Shown here one piece after another: positions 1-5,098 of a stretch of DNA of 5,098 nucleotides. The notes beneath the pieces are model-generated. The model had not been told where the DNA came from. It worked only from the letters and a program-made list of their open reading frames with translations, and made no database searches. Made by a program: the position numbers and the translations under genes. Numbering within the stretch: position 1 is the stretch's first letter; each line of letters starts with the position of its first letter. The stretch comes from Pseudomonadota bacterium (lineage in GTDB: Bacteria; Pseudomonadota; Gammaproteobacteria; Woeseiales; Woeseiaceae): NCBI GenBank assembly GCA_027295475.1, contig JAPUKV010000221.1, positions 1 through 5,098 on the forward strand, given 5' to 3'.

Positions 1-323
1 GGCATGTCATCGTTGACCATTTCGATAAACGTATAGGGTGACGTATAGCCGTCTCTTTTTTCTGTTGGGTTGAAAATCCGCAAGAGCGGCTGGCCTTTTT
101 TCCTGACCCGAGCAAACTCGAGGTGAGATATTGCCGCGCGCGCCATTTTTTTGATCGACTTGCCTTCCATGTCTTCCACAGGAACGTCGACGAAGTATTG
201 CCGCAGGAAGTTGTCTATCTGCTTCCTGCTCTTGAGAGAATTCGACTTGGGTTTCGACGCGACGATTTCGTCGATCAGACGATCCTTAATGTCGCTGATG
301 CGACGGAGTTTTTGTCTTGTCAC
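1..323 (-). CDS. gdhB: NAD-specific glutamate dehydrogenase (large, ~180-kDa class), N-terminal part only
   Basis: The minus strand is open from an in-frame TAG at 345-347 to the window edge. From GTG at 321-323 it encodes 107 residues plus two bases and continues to the left. The translation has the N-terminal signature of the ~1600-residue NAD-dependent glutamate dehydrogenase: FLRQYFVDVPVEDM around residues 39-52, then LEFARVRKKGQPLLRIFNP (about 67-85), SPYTFIEMVNDDMP at the truncated end. In the family this last stretch matches '...SPHTVVEIVNDDMPFLVDS'. The enzyme oxidatively deaminates glutamate to 2-oxoglutarate with NAD+ in the cytoplasm, feeding amino-acid carbon to the TCA cycle. The catalytic domain lies beyond the window. 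GTG 321 was chosen because GGAG sits 8 bases upstream and the next ATG (168-170) falls inside the conserved region. The gene follows the E2 remnant on the same strand. I am confident of the family, less so of the exact start. Confidence 0.9.
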   Translation of the reverse strand, partial: MTRQKLRRISDIKDRLIDEIVASKPKSNSLKSRKQIDNFLRQYFVDVPVEDMEGKSIKKMARAAISHLEFARVRKKGQPLLRIFNPTEKRDGYTSPYTFIEMVNDDM

Positions 324-390
324 TGCAGGTGCTCCGATCGGGCTCTATACCGATCCGGTTTGCAATAATATCTCGTTTCTCTGGGCCGTG

Positions 391-660
391 TTACTGCGGT
401 TTTTCCAGATCCTGAATCATTGCGGCAAGAATTTGAGCCGCGTCGCCATCCGTCATACAGCGATGCTCGAAATCGAGGGACAATGGTATGCGCCTGTGTA
501 TCTCGATTCCACCCATTACTGCCACGACATCGTGCTGTAGTTTGCCGGATCCTACAGTTGCCACCGTCGGCGGTACCATGATCGGCGTCGCATATTTCCC
601 AGGCAAAAGTGCCGAAATCACGCAGGAAGGCTGGAGCACACAGGCCGCATGGAGGTCCGC
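391..660 (-). pseudogene. C-terminal remnant of a 2-oxoacid dehydrogenase E2 (acyltransferase) catalytic domain
   Basis: The frame ending in TAA at 391-393 is open back to 708, where it runs inside marR. From about 625 downward it reads like the end of an E2/CAT-type acyltransferase domain: SCVISALLPGKYATPIMVPP, then TVATVGSGKL, VVAV, IHRRIPLSLDFEHR, and DAAQILAAMIQDLEKPQ at the end. In intact E2 enzymes this part carries 'TISNLG..GG.YATPIINPPEVAI' and the catalytic 'DHRxxDG', whose His transfers the acyl group from lipoamide to CoA. Here the motif is EHRCMTDG, with Asp changed to Glu and one extra residue. At least half of the ~230-residue catalytic domain, the subunit-binding domain and the lipoyl domain are all absent. 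The upstream sequence is marR, so the gene lost its 5' end. A GTG at 637-639 could in principle start an 82-residue protein, but no good Shine-Dalgarno was seen. I infer a decaying fragment. The 5' boundary given is approximate. Confidence 0.6.
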
Positions 661-691
661 CGGCGCCGACCGGCTGCACCGCGGGGATTGT

Positions 692-1147
692 CTATTCCTG
701 TGGGGCGCTTATGAGGCGCGCGCGGGCCAACAGGCGCTGCATTATGACGCTCAGCGTTTGAATCTCATCGTGGCTTAGCGCATGCAGAAGGTCCTCTTCG
801 AATTTCAGTGCCAGTGGCGCTATTTCGTCGTGGACCCGCTCGCCCTCTTCAGACAGGCGAAGGATTGAACGCCGGCGGTCTGCGTCTGCGAACTGGCGAT
901 CGACCCGGCCGGTGTCGATGAGTTTCGTAACCGCCCGGCTGACGGCAACCTTATCCATCAATGCTCGTTCTGCGACTTCGACGGCTGACAAGCCTGGGAA
1001 CCGGCCCAGAACGGCGATGACATGCCATTCGGGAATAGAAAGGCCGAATTGCTTGTTGCAGGCGGTGGCGATCGTGCTGCTTATAGTGTTTGACAGAATG
1101 GACAGCCGGTATGGCAGAAAGTTTTCGAGGATCAATTCGCTTTTCAT
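692..1147 (-). CDS. MarR-family winged-helix transcriptional regulator
   Basis: This is a 151-residue protein of normal MarR length. It has an N-terminal dimerisation helix (about 1-30), then LSIPEWHVIAVLGRFPGLSA (36-55), the helix-turn-helix with recognition helix AEVAERALMDKVAVSRAV-like residues (about 55-73) and KLIDTGRV (75-82). The wing follows as QFADADRRRSILRLSEEG (85-102), with the typical D-x-D-R-R-R turn, then C-terminal dimerisation helices. Such proteins bind short palindromes as dimers and usually repress transcription until released by a phenolic or other small ligand. No ligand can be named from sequence. The ATG at 1145-1147 is the only ATG, GTG or TTG start between the upstream stop (1181-1183) and the conserved core. 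The ribosome site is weak (GGGA about 9 bases upstream). The gene lies 143 bases after zapE on the same strand and is followed directly by the E2 remnant. If it once controlled that gene, the partner is now broken; otherwise it may regulate itself. Confidence 0.95.
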   Translation of the reverse strand: MKSELILENFLPYRLSILSNTISSTIATACNKQFGLSIPEWHVIAVLGRFPGLSAVEVAERALMDKVAVSRAVTKLIDTGRVDRQFADADRRRSILRLSEEGERVHDEIAPLALKFEEDLLHALSHDEIQTLSVIMQRLLARARLISAPQE

Positions 1148-1161
1148 CGCATCGTCCCGGT

Positions 1162-1177
1162 CAGTTCCGCAGTTCCG
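1162..1177. repeat. Tandem 8-bp repeat in the marR leader
   Basis: CAGTTCCG occurs twice head to tail, at 1162-1169 and 1170-1177, ending 14 bases before the marR start codon. On the marR strand this reads as two CGGAACTG units in the leader region where a ribosome site would lie. It may be a simple duplication, or a direct-repeat protein or ribosome contact site. Nothing further in the sequence decides between these. Confidence 0.6.
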
Positions 1178-1239
1178 AGGCTAGTGGTCCATCCATCAAC
1201 ATAGCCTTGTTGGGCCACAAGCATACCTGGTCACTTTGG

Positions 1240-1268
1240 CAATATACTCACTTGTCTCTCGCAGCAAC
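1240..1268 (-). promoter_or_regulatory. Possible marR promoter
   Basis: On the minus strand, TTGCTG (complement of 1262-1267) and TATATT (complement of 1241-1246) resemble -35 and -10 boxes, but the 15-base spacer is short. They lie about 95 bases upstream of the marR start. The 6-base word TCACTT occurs at 1231-1236 and 1248-1253, flanking the putative -10 with a 17-base period, and could mark an operator. The match is weak, and marR could also be read through from zapE, since no clear terminator is seen in the 1148-1290 gap. Confidence 0.22.
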
Positions 1269-1290
1269 GGATATTTCCGGGCTCAGACGC

Positions 1291-2385
1291 CTAAGACACA
1301 TGGGGTGCATGCAGATAAGCCGTCGATTGCATCTCGATGAGCCTTGACGTCGTCCTTTGGAACTCGAAAGCAAGCTTTGGCCCGGTATACAAAGACTCGA
1401 TAGCGGTAGCCGCCGAGACCATCAGTTTTACTTTACGGTCGTAAAATTCGTCCACCAGCGCGACAAAACGCCGGGCCTGGTTTTCCTGATCGGCGGCCAG
1501 CACCGGGATGTTGGATACGATGACGGTCGGATACCAGCGCGCAATCTCAATGTAGTCCTGCTGGCTGCGTGGGCCGTCGCAGATGTCTTCAAAATCGAAC
1601 CACGCGACGCCCTTGGCGCAGCGTTCAGTGCGAATACCCCGGCCAAGAATGTCCAGCACACGACCGTCGACAACATCGCCAGACGCAATTTCCAGAAAAT
1701 AATGCGTGAGTCTGGCATCGGCATCATCGTTGGCGGGCGTCAAATAAGTTCCCGCCTGCTGCAAAAGACGCAGGCGATAATCGGTGTCGCCGTCGAGTTG
1801 CAGGACCTGCGTGTGAGTCTCGAGCAAATCGATAACGGGCAGAAACCGTTCGCGCTGCAGGCCATTTCGATAAAGGTCTGAAGGCCGTGAATTCGACGTT
1901 GCGACAAGCGTGACTCCGCGTCTGAATAAGCCGTCGAGCAGGCGGCCAAGTATCATCGCGTCGGCGATATCACTGACGAAGAATTCGTCGAAGCAAAGCA
2001 CCTTGGTCTGTCGCGAGATATCGGCTGCGACCTGATCCAGAGGATCTTCAGTGTCGACAATCGCCTGGAGCCTGTCATGTACATCGCCCATCATGCGGTG
2101 AAAATGGATGCGCGTTTTCTTTTCAAGCGGCAAGGTCTCGAAGAACAGGTCCATCAGAAACGTCTTGCCGCGACCGACGTCTCCCCACAGATACAGTCCC
2201 GGCATGCCCGAGTAATCCTTTCTGGCGGGCAAACGAAGCGCGCGCCGGAGTCTCCGCAGCGGGTCCATGGCCTTCACCAGGTCTACCTGTAGCCTGGCAA
2301 GTCGATCGACCACAAGCTCCTGGGCCGGATCGCGGACGTGGCCTTCGTGTCTGAGACTTTCCCGGTATGCGCTGCGTATGGTCAC
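1291..2385 (-). CDS. zapE: Cell division protein ZapE / AFG1-like ATPase
   Basis: This is a 364-residue P-loop ATPase matching the ZapE (AFG1/LACE1) family over its full length. The start resembles the family's 'Y...L....F..D..Q' N-terminus (YRESLRHEGHVRDPAQE, residues 7-23). Walker A is GDVGRGKT (68-75) within LYLWGDVGRGKTFLMDLFF. The segment RIHFHRMMGDVH (92-103) is characteristic. Walker B is VLCFDEF (129-135), sensor 1 is ATSN (162-165), and the LQRERFLP segment (176-183) carries the likely arginine finger. Typical C-terminal blocks are RRFVALVDEFYDRKVKL (305-321) and EFQRTTSRLIEMQS (341-354). In E. coli, ZapE is an ATP-dependent regulator of the Z-ring, important at high temperature and under low oxygen; mitochondrial AFG1 acts in inner-membrane protein quality control. 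The start is GTG at 2383-2385, with AGGAA 10 bases upstream and no better alternative. The gene diverges from the ETF-QO gene across 103 bases. All key ATPase residues are present, so it should be functional. Confidence 0.97.
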   Translation of the reverse strand: MTIRSAYRESLRHEGHVRDPAQELVVDRLARLQVDLVKAMDPLRRLRRALRLPARKDYSGMPGLYLWGDVGRGKTFLMDLFFETLPLEKKTRIHFHRMMGDVHDRLQAIVDTEDPLDQVAADISRQTKVLCFDEFFVSDIADAMILGRLLDGLFRRGVTLVATSNSRPSDLYRNGLQRERFLPVIDLLETHTQVLQLDGDTDYRLRLLQQAGTYLTPANDDADARLTHYFLEIASGDVVDGRVLDILGRGIRTERCAKGVAWFDFEDICDGPRSQQDYIEIARWYPTVIVSNIPVLAADQENQARRFVALVDEFYDRKVKLMVSAATAIESLYTGPKLAFEFQRTTSRLIEMQSTAYLHAPHVS

Positions 2386-2395
2386 GTTAATAGTG

Positions 2396-2422
2396 TTCCT
2401 GAATTTCGCGCTAGACTACAAT
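2396..2422 (+). promoter_or_regulatory. Possible promoter of the ETF-QO gene
   Basis: TACAAT at 2417-2422 is a good -10 hexamer match (five of six bases). Upstream, TTCCTG at 2396-2401 or GTTCCT at 2395-2400 is only a poor -35, with a 15 to 16-base spacer. Transcription starting near 2429 would place the tandem 12-bp repeat at the very start of a roughly 60-base leader. The region is shared with zapE, which starts in the opposite direction at 2385; no convincing promoter for zapE was found. Confidence 0.35.
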
Positions 2423-2427
2423 AATTC

Positions 2428-2451
2428 GGGGTCTGTCCCGGGGTCTGTCCC
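2428..2451. repeat. Exact tandem duplication of a 12-bp near-palindromic unit
   Basis: GGGGTCTGTCCC occurs at 2428-2439 and again at 2440-2451 with no gap. Each unit is a near palindrome (GGG...CCC around TCTGT), and the junction creates CCCGGG. It sits in the divergent gap between zapE and the ETF-QO gene, between the putative -10 box and the ribosome site of the latter. It could fold in the leader RNA, be an operator for a dimeric protein, or be an intergenic repeat of the REP type. My impression that this word recurs in other proteobacterial genomes comes from memory and is not tested here. Confidence 0.85.
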
Positions 2452-2488
2452 TTGCAAGAATGTTTCGGGCGGTTGGAGGTAATGAAGA

Positions 2489-4150
2489 ATGTCTGACGCT
2501 GTCGAGCGTGAATCCATGGAATTCGATGTCGTCGTCGTCGGTGGGGGGCCTGCCGGCCTGGCTGCTGCATGCCGGCTGATGCAACTCTCGCAGGAGGCTG
2601 GCGAGGAATTGTCGGTTGTCGTGGTCGAAAAAGGATCGGAGATCGGGGCTCATATCCTGTCCGGCAACGTATTCGAACCCAGGGGTCTCGAGGAGCTGTT
2701 CCCCGATTATCAGGAGCAGGGTGCTCCGGTTACGACCGCCGTCTCCGGCGACAATATTCACTATTTCCTTGGCGCTTCGATCTCACTCAAGATACCCGGG
2801 CTTTTCGTCCCGACTCCGATGCACAACGAGGGCAACTACATCATCAGTCTGGGCAGGCTTTGTCAGTGGCTGGGCGAGCAGGCGGAGGCGCTCGGCGTCA
2901 ACGTCTTCCCGGGTTTTGCGGCATCGGCAACACTTTACGATGGCCAGGGCAGGGTGCGTGGCGTGGCGACCAGCGATATGGGGGTTGGCAAAGACGGACA
3001 GCACAAATCGACATTTCAGGCTGGCTACGAGTTAGCGGCGAAGTACACAATTTTTGCTGAAGGTTGCCGCGGCAACCTCGGTGAGGAACTCATCGACAAG
3101 TTCGATCTGCGAAAAGATGCTGATCCCCAGCGTTACGGCATCGCCCTCAAGGAAATCTGGGAAATCGAGCCGTCGAAACACGTAGCGGGTCTCGTCGTGC
3201 ACACCATGGGTTGGCCGTTAAAAAACGACACCGAAGGCGGTGGGTTTCTCTACCACGCCGAAAACAATCAGGTGTTTCTCGGTTTGATCATTGCGTTAAA
3301 TTACACCAATCCACACCTCGCGCCGTTCGAAGAATTTCAACGGTGGAAACAGCACCCGAAAATTCGCCAATATCTTGAAGGCGGCGAGCGAATCGCATAC
3401 GGCGCCCGAGCCGTCAACAAAGGTGGTCTGCAATCTTTGCCTAAACTCGTATTTCCGGGCGGCATGCTAGTCGGTTGCGACGCCGGATTTCTGAACACGG
3501 TGAAAATCAAGGGTGCGCACACGGCGATAAAAACCGGCATGCTGGCGGCCGAAAGCGTTTTCGAGGCGCTTGCCGGCGGAGACGAGGGTTATGGTGTGCT
3601 GGAGGATTACGAAACACGCGTCCGTAATTCGTGGGTGCAGGACGAAATGTACCGGGGCCGAAATTTTGGGCCGTCACTGCACAAGTTTGGTAATTTCTTT
3701 GGCGCCGCTTTTACTTTTATCGATCAGAACATTTTCCGTGGAAAATTGCCCTTTACGTTACGTGATCCGCACGCCGATCACGATTCGCTCAGCAAGGCGA
3801 GCGACGCGAAAAGGATCGACTATCCGAAGCCCGACGGTGTAATCAGTTTCGATCGGCTATCGTCGGTGTTTTTGTCCGGTACGAATCACGAAGACGATCA
3901 GCCCTCACACCTGAAACTCAAGGACGTGTCAATTCCGGTCGACTACAACTTGCCGGAATTCGACGAACCAGCGCAACGGTACTGCCCAGCCGGCGTTTTC
4001 GAGATCGTGACTGACAACGGAAAGCCCAGATTTCAGATCAACGCGCAGAACTGTGTGCACTGCAAGACCTGCGATATCAAGGATCCCAGACAGAATATCG
4101 TCTGGGTCGTACCCGAAGGCGGCGGTGGCCCTAATTATTCGGGCATGTAA
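2489..4150 (+). CDS. etf-QO: Electron transfer flavoprotein-ubiquinone oxidoreductase (ETF-QO)
   Basis: This is a 553-residue protein, the usual bacterial length, matching ETF-QO from end to end. The N-terminal FAD-binding Rossmann motif is VVVVGGGPAGLAAA (14-27). The family signature follows: EKGSEIGAHILSGNVFEP (47-64) with GLEELFPDY (66-74). Further family blocks are PTPMHNEGNYIISLGRLCQWLG (108-129), AEGCRGNL (190-197), HTMGWPL (238-244), GGGFLYH (250-256) and YGARAVNKGGLQSLPKL (304-320). The second FAD segment is GCDAGFLNTVKIKGAHTAIKTGMLAAE (329-355). The C-terminal 4Fe-4S cluster ligands are all present: C499 in RYCPAG, and C522, C525 and C528 in NCVHCKTC. The enzyme is a monotopic inner-membrane protein that takes electrons from reduced ETF, loaded by acyl-CoA and other dehydrogenases, and reduces ubiquinone. 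The start ATG is set by GGAGGT at 2475-2480, 8 bases upstream. The gene diverges from zapE and stands alone; etfA and etfB are not in the window. No defect was seen. Confidence 0.98.
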   Translation: MSDAVERESMEFDVVVVGGGPAGLAAACRLMQLSQEAGEELSVVVVEKGSEIGAHILSGNVFEPRGLEELFPDYQEQGAPVTTAVSGDNIHYFLGASISLKIPGLFVPTPMHNEGNYIISLGRLCQWLGEQAEALGVNVFPGFAASATLYDGQGRVRGVATSDMGVGKDGQHKSTFQAGYELAAKYTIFAEGCRGNLGEELIDKFDLRKDADPQRYGIALKEIWEIEPSKHVAGLVVHTMGWPLKNDTEGGGFLYHAENNQVFLGLIIALNYTNPHLAPFEEFQRWKQHPKIRQYLEGGERIAYGARAVNKGGLQSLPKLVFPGGMLVGCDAGFLNTVKIKGAHTAIKTGMLAAESVFEALAGGDEGYGVLEDYETRVRNSWVQDEMYRGRNFGPSLHKFGNFFGAAFTFIDQNIFRGKLPFTLRDPHADHDSLSKASDAKRIDYPKPDGVISFDRLSSVFLSGTNHEDDQPSHLKLKDVSIPVDYNLPEFDEPAQRYCPAGVFEIVTDNGKPRFQINAQNCVHCKTCDIKDPRQNIVWVVPEGGGGPNYSGM

Positions 4151-4177
4151 GGTCGAATCGCGGCTGCATCGCTCTCG

Positions 4178-4290
4178 CGCATCCTGCGGTTGATTCGGGC
4201 ATCCTGCCCTCAGCCCTTCGGGCTAACGCCTATGGCGTTAGCCAAAATCGCTCCCGGCGATTTTGTCGCGATATAAGTACATCCATGTAC
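4178..4290. repeat. Cluster of small perfect hairpins after ETF-QO (intergenic repeat cluster)
   Basis: At least six inverted repeats follow one another almost without gaps. They are CGCA/TGCG around TCC (4178-4188), GGGCA/TGCCC around TCC (4197-4209), AGCCC/GGGCT around TTC (4212-4224), GGCTAACGCC/GGCGTTAGCC around TAT (4221-4243, a perfect 10-bp stem), CAAAATCGC/GCGATTTTG around TCCCG (4243-4265, a perfect 9-bp stem) and GTACAT/ATGTAC around CC (4277-4290). A TCGCGA palindrome lies at 4266-4271. The third and fourth share GGCT and cannot form fully together. No run of T follows the best stem, so a standard plus-strand terminator is not obvious. The A-flanked, T-flanked 4243-4265 stem could act weakly in both directions. 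The block may protect the ETF-QO mRNA 3' end or be a dispersed intergenic repeat. Confidence 0.75.
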
Positions 4291-4343
4291 AAAAAACCGT
4301 TCCTACAGTCGCGCGGCCAGAAATTCGACTGTCGTAGAAACGG
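4291..4343 (-). terminator. Probable Rho-independent terminator for the sulfotransferase transcript
   Basis: On the minus strand, CCGTTTCTA (4343-4335) pairs with TAGGAACGG (4305-4297), with one G-T wobble. Inside it, CAGTCG pairs with CGACTG, after a 3-base bulge (CGA) on one arm, around a 14-base loop. The stem, about 15 bp, is followed directly by six T (complement of 4291-4296). It lies about 60 bases after the sulfotransferase stop. The stem overlaps the last codons and stop of the decayed hydrolase frame, so it was probably that gene's terminator. Confidence 0.65.
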
Positions 4344-4434
4344 CCTCATCCGTATAGGCTGGCTCGTCACTAAACACGCCCAGACCGTGATCGGCGCCTA
4401 ACCTAAAGGACGCCTCGTTCTTCCAGGACTTGCC
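4303..4434 (-). pseudogene. C-terminal tail remnant of an alpha/beta hydrolase
   Basis: The minus-strand frame ending in TAG at 4303-4305 is open only from 4434, where TGA (4435-4437) closes it. It gives about 43 residues with no usable start. The part outside the sulfotransferase reads RLGADHGLGVFSDEPAYTD, then EAVSTTVEFLAARL and stop. Gly-Ala-Asp-His-Gly followed by a short spacer and a hydrophobic terminal helix is the usual end of alpha/beta hydrolases of the dienelactone hydrolase or esterase type, where this His completes the catalytic triad. The nucleophile and acid would lie upstream but are missing: that sequence is the 3' end of the sulfotransferase gene in another frame. The overlap with the sulfotransferase (4403-4434) may be chance, so the real boundary may be near 4400. 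I infer a deletion scar. The assignment rests on a short stretch and could be coincidence. Confidence 0.5.
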
Positions 4435-5098
4435 TCAGCGGCTCAATATAGTCCTGGTAATGCATCCACTGTGTCAGCGCATCACGGTAGATGGGCTGGC
4501 GCACCTGCTCCGAGCTTGCCGTGCGCACGGCACGGTCGTGTTCATGAAACCGAAGACAGGACTCTTCGAATTCCAGGTCGCAGTGCGCGAGCAGGGATTC
4601 GACCTGTGTTTCAAGGTCGCTGACCACGTCCTCGTAATGTACCGTCAGAATGCCGCCGCGAAGTATCGAGTGCCAGTGCGCCATAACTCGCAGGTAATCG
4701 GCATAGTAATGACCAATGTCCTCGAGGCTATAGGTGAACTCCTGTCCCTGGGCAAACAATTGCTTGAAGTTGGCGAAACACGCTGCCATCGGTTCGCGCC
4801 GGGCATCGATGATGGTTGCGTTCGGCAGGATTCGCTTGATCAGGGCCACATGCATGAAATTATTCGGCAGTTTGTCGATGAAGCGCGCGGCCCCGCTGCG
4901 ATAGATAGCCGCCCGATCGAGGTATTGTTGCCCGAGTTCCTCGCGCCGCTCGTCGGACAGCTCAATGAGTATGCCGGGGTATTTGCTCTCATCGGACTTC
5001 TTGCGCTTTTCGGAAAGATCCCGGGCAATCTGGCCGATGAACGGCAATTCCGAGGTGGCTTCCACCGCGGAATGGCTCGCAAGTATTTGTTCGAGCAA
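4403..5098 (-). CDS. Sulfotransferase family protein (C-terminal 231 residues, 5' end outside window)
   Basis: The frame is open to the right edge. The first in-window codons give LLEQILASHSAVEATSELPFI-like sequence, which in this family directly follows the P-loop 'GMPRSGT' that binds the 5'-phosphosulfate of PAPS. That motif is therefore just outside, and the TTG at the edge is not a start. Within the window are KLPNNFMHVALI (76-87) and the 3'-phosphate-binding segment IIDARREPMAACFANFKQLF (96-115). The helix HYYADYLRVMAHW (130-142), the block LTVHYEDVVSDLE (151-163) and the C-terminal VRQPIYRDALTQWMHYQDYIEPL (199-221) are also typical of the Sulfotransfer_3 type, often joined to N-terminal TPR repeats. 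The enzyme would move sulfate from PAPS to an unknown acceptor (protein, sugar or lipid). Whether TPRs are present here cannot be seen. The gene is convergent with ETF-QO across 252 bases and is followed by a hydrolase remnant and a terminator. The family is clear; the substrate is not. Confidence 0.93.
   Translation of the reverse strand: MLEQILASHSAVEATSELPFIGQIARDLSEKRKKSDESKYPGILIELSDERREELGQQYLDRAAIYRSGAARFIDKLPNNFMHVALIKRILPNATIIDARREPMAACFANFKQLFAQGQEFTYSLEDIGHYYADYLRVMAHWHSILRGGILTVHYEDVVSDLETQVESLLAHCDLEFEESCLRFHEHDRAVRTASSEQVRQPIYRDALTQWMHYQDYIEPLRQVLEERGVL

Noticed and set aside
151..540. Plus-strand open frames at 123-368 and 151-540
   Set aside because: They run antisense to the glutamate dehydrogenase start and the E2 remnant, show no recognisable domain, and lack a convincing ribosome site.
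320..679. Minus-strand open frame of 119 codons overlapping the E2 remnant
   Set aside because: It contains a short GTF word reminiscent of E2 proteins, but the strong family landmarks are in the neighbouring frame. The rest is Arg/Gly-rich shadow sequence. A frameshift between the two was considered but is not needed.
1357..1881. 174-codon plus-strand frame inside zapE
   Set aside because: It is fully antisense to a well-supported ATPase gene and has no family features; its length follows from the codon pattern of the opposite strand.
2451..2458. CTTGCAAG palindrome before the ETF-QO ribosome site
   Set aside because: An 8-base palindrome is expected by chance at this window size, and nothing else marks it as a site.
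2411..2761. Minus-strand frame across the divergent promoter region
   Set aside because: It covers the ETF-QO start and the tandem repeat on the opposite strand, with no domain and no plausible translation signal.
2569..3060. 163-codon plus-strand frame, and the 139-codon frame at 2616-3035, inside ETF-QO
   Set aside because: They are out-of-frame readings of a strongly conserved flavoprotein gene, rich in Arg and Trp as expected of shadows.
4178..4290. CRISPR array or tRNA-like structure in the convergent gap
   Set aside because: The hairpins differ in sequence and spacing, so there is no constant repeat with unique spacers. No cloverleaf or conserved tRNA arm words are present.

Overview
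The window reads as ordinary chromosome of a gammaproteobacterium with moderately high G+C, probably aerobic and possibly marine. Four observations suggest this. The central gene is an electron-transfer flavoprotein:ubiquinone oxidoreductase of the usual proteobacterial type. It is divergent from a ZapE/AFG1-type ATPase. The left edge carries the start of the very large NAD-specific glutamate dehydrogenase. The right edge carries a PAPS-type sulfotransferase of a kind common in marine gammaproteobacteria. The taxonomic call is inference from gene content only.

Layout, left to right. Positions 1-323 (minus) hold the N-terminal 107 codons of NAD-glutamate dehydrogenase, running off the left edge. 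Positions 324-691 hold no intact gene, but the minus strand carries a C-terminal remnant of a 2-oxoacid dehydrogenase (E2) acyltransferase catalytic domain. A complete MarR-family regulator follows (692-1147, minus), then a 143-base gap with weak promoter-like and repeated sequences. A complete zapE (1291-2385, minus) comes next. The 103-base divergent gap that follows contains an exact tandem 12-bp repeat, a possible promoter and a strong Shine-Dalgarno. It leads into a complete ETF-QO gene (2489-4150, plus). The convergent gap 4151-4402 is packed with small perfect hairpins. It also holds a probable Rho-independent terminator on the minus strand and the last ~40 codons of a decayed alpha/beta hydrolase. 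The window ends inside a sulfotransferase gene (4403-5098, minus) whose 5' part lies outside.

Functionally, ETF-QO passes electrons from fatty-acid and amino-acid oxidation (via ETF) to ubiquinone, and NAD-GDH feeds glutamate carbon into the TCA cycle. Both fit a catabolic, respiring heterotroph, but they are not in one operon. ZapE is a division/stress ATPase and the MarR protein has no obvious neighbouring target. I see no mobile-element gene, CRISPR array, tRNA or rRNA, and no convincing undescribed multi-gene system. The least ordinary things are the two gene-tail remnants, each lying directly downstream of an intact same-strand gene, and the hairpin cluster after ETF-QO.
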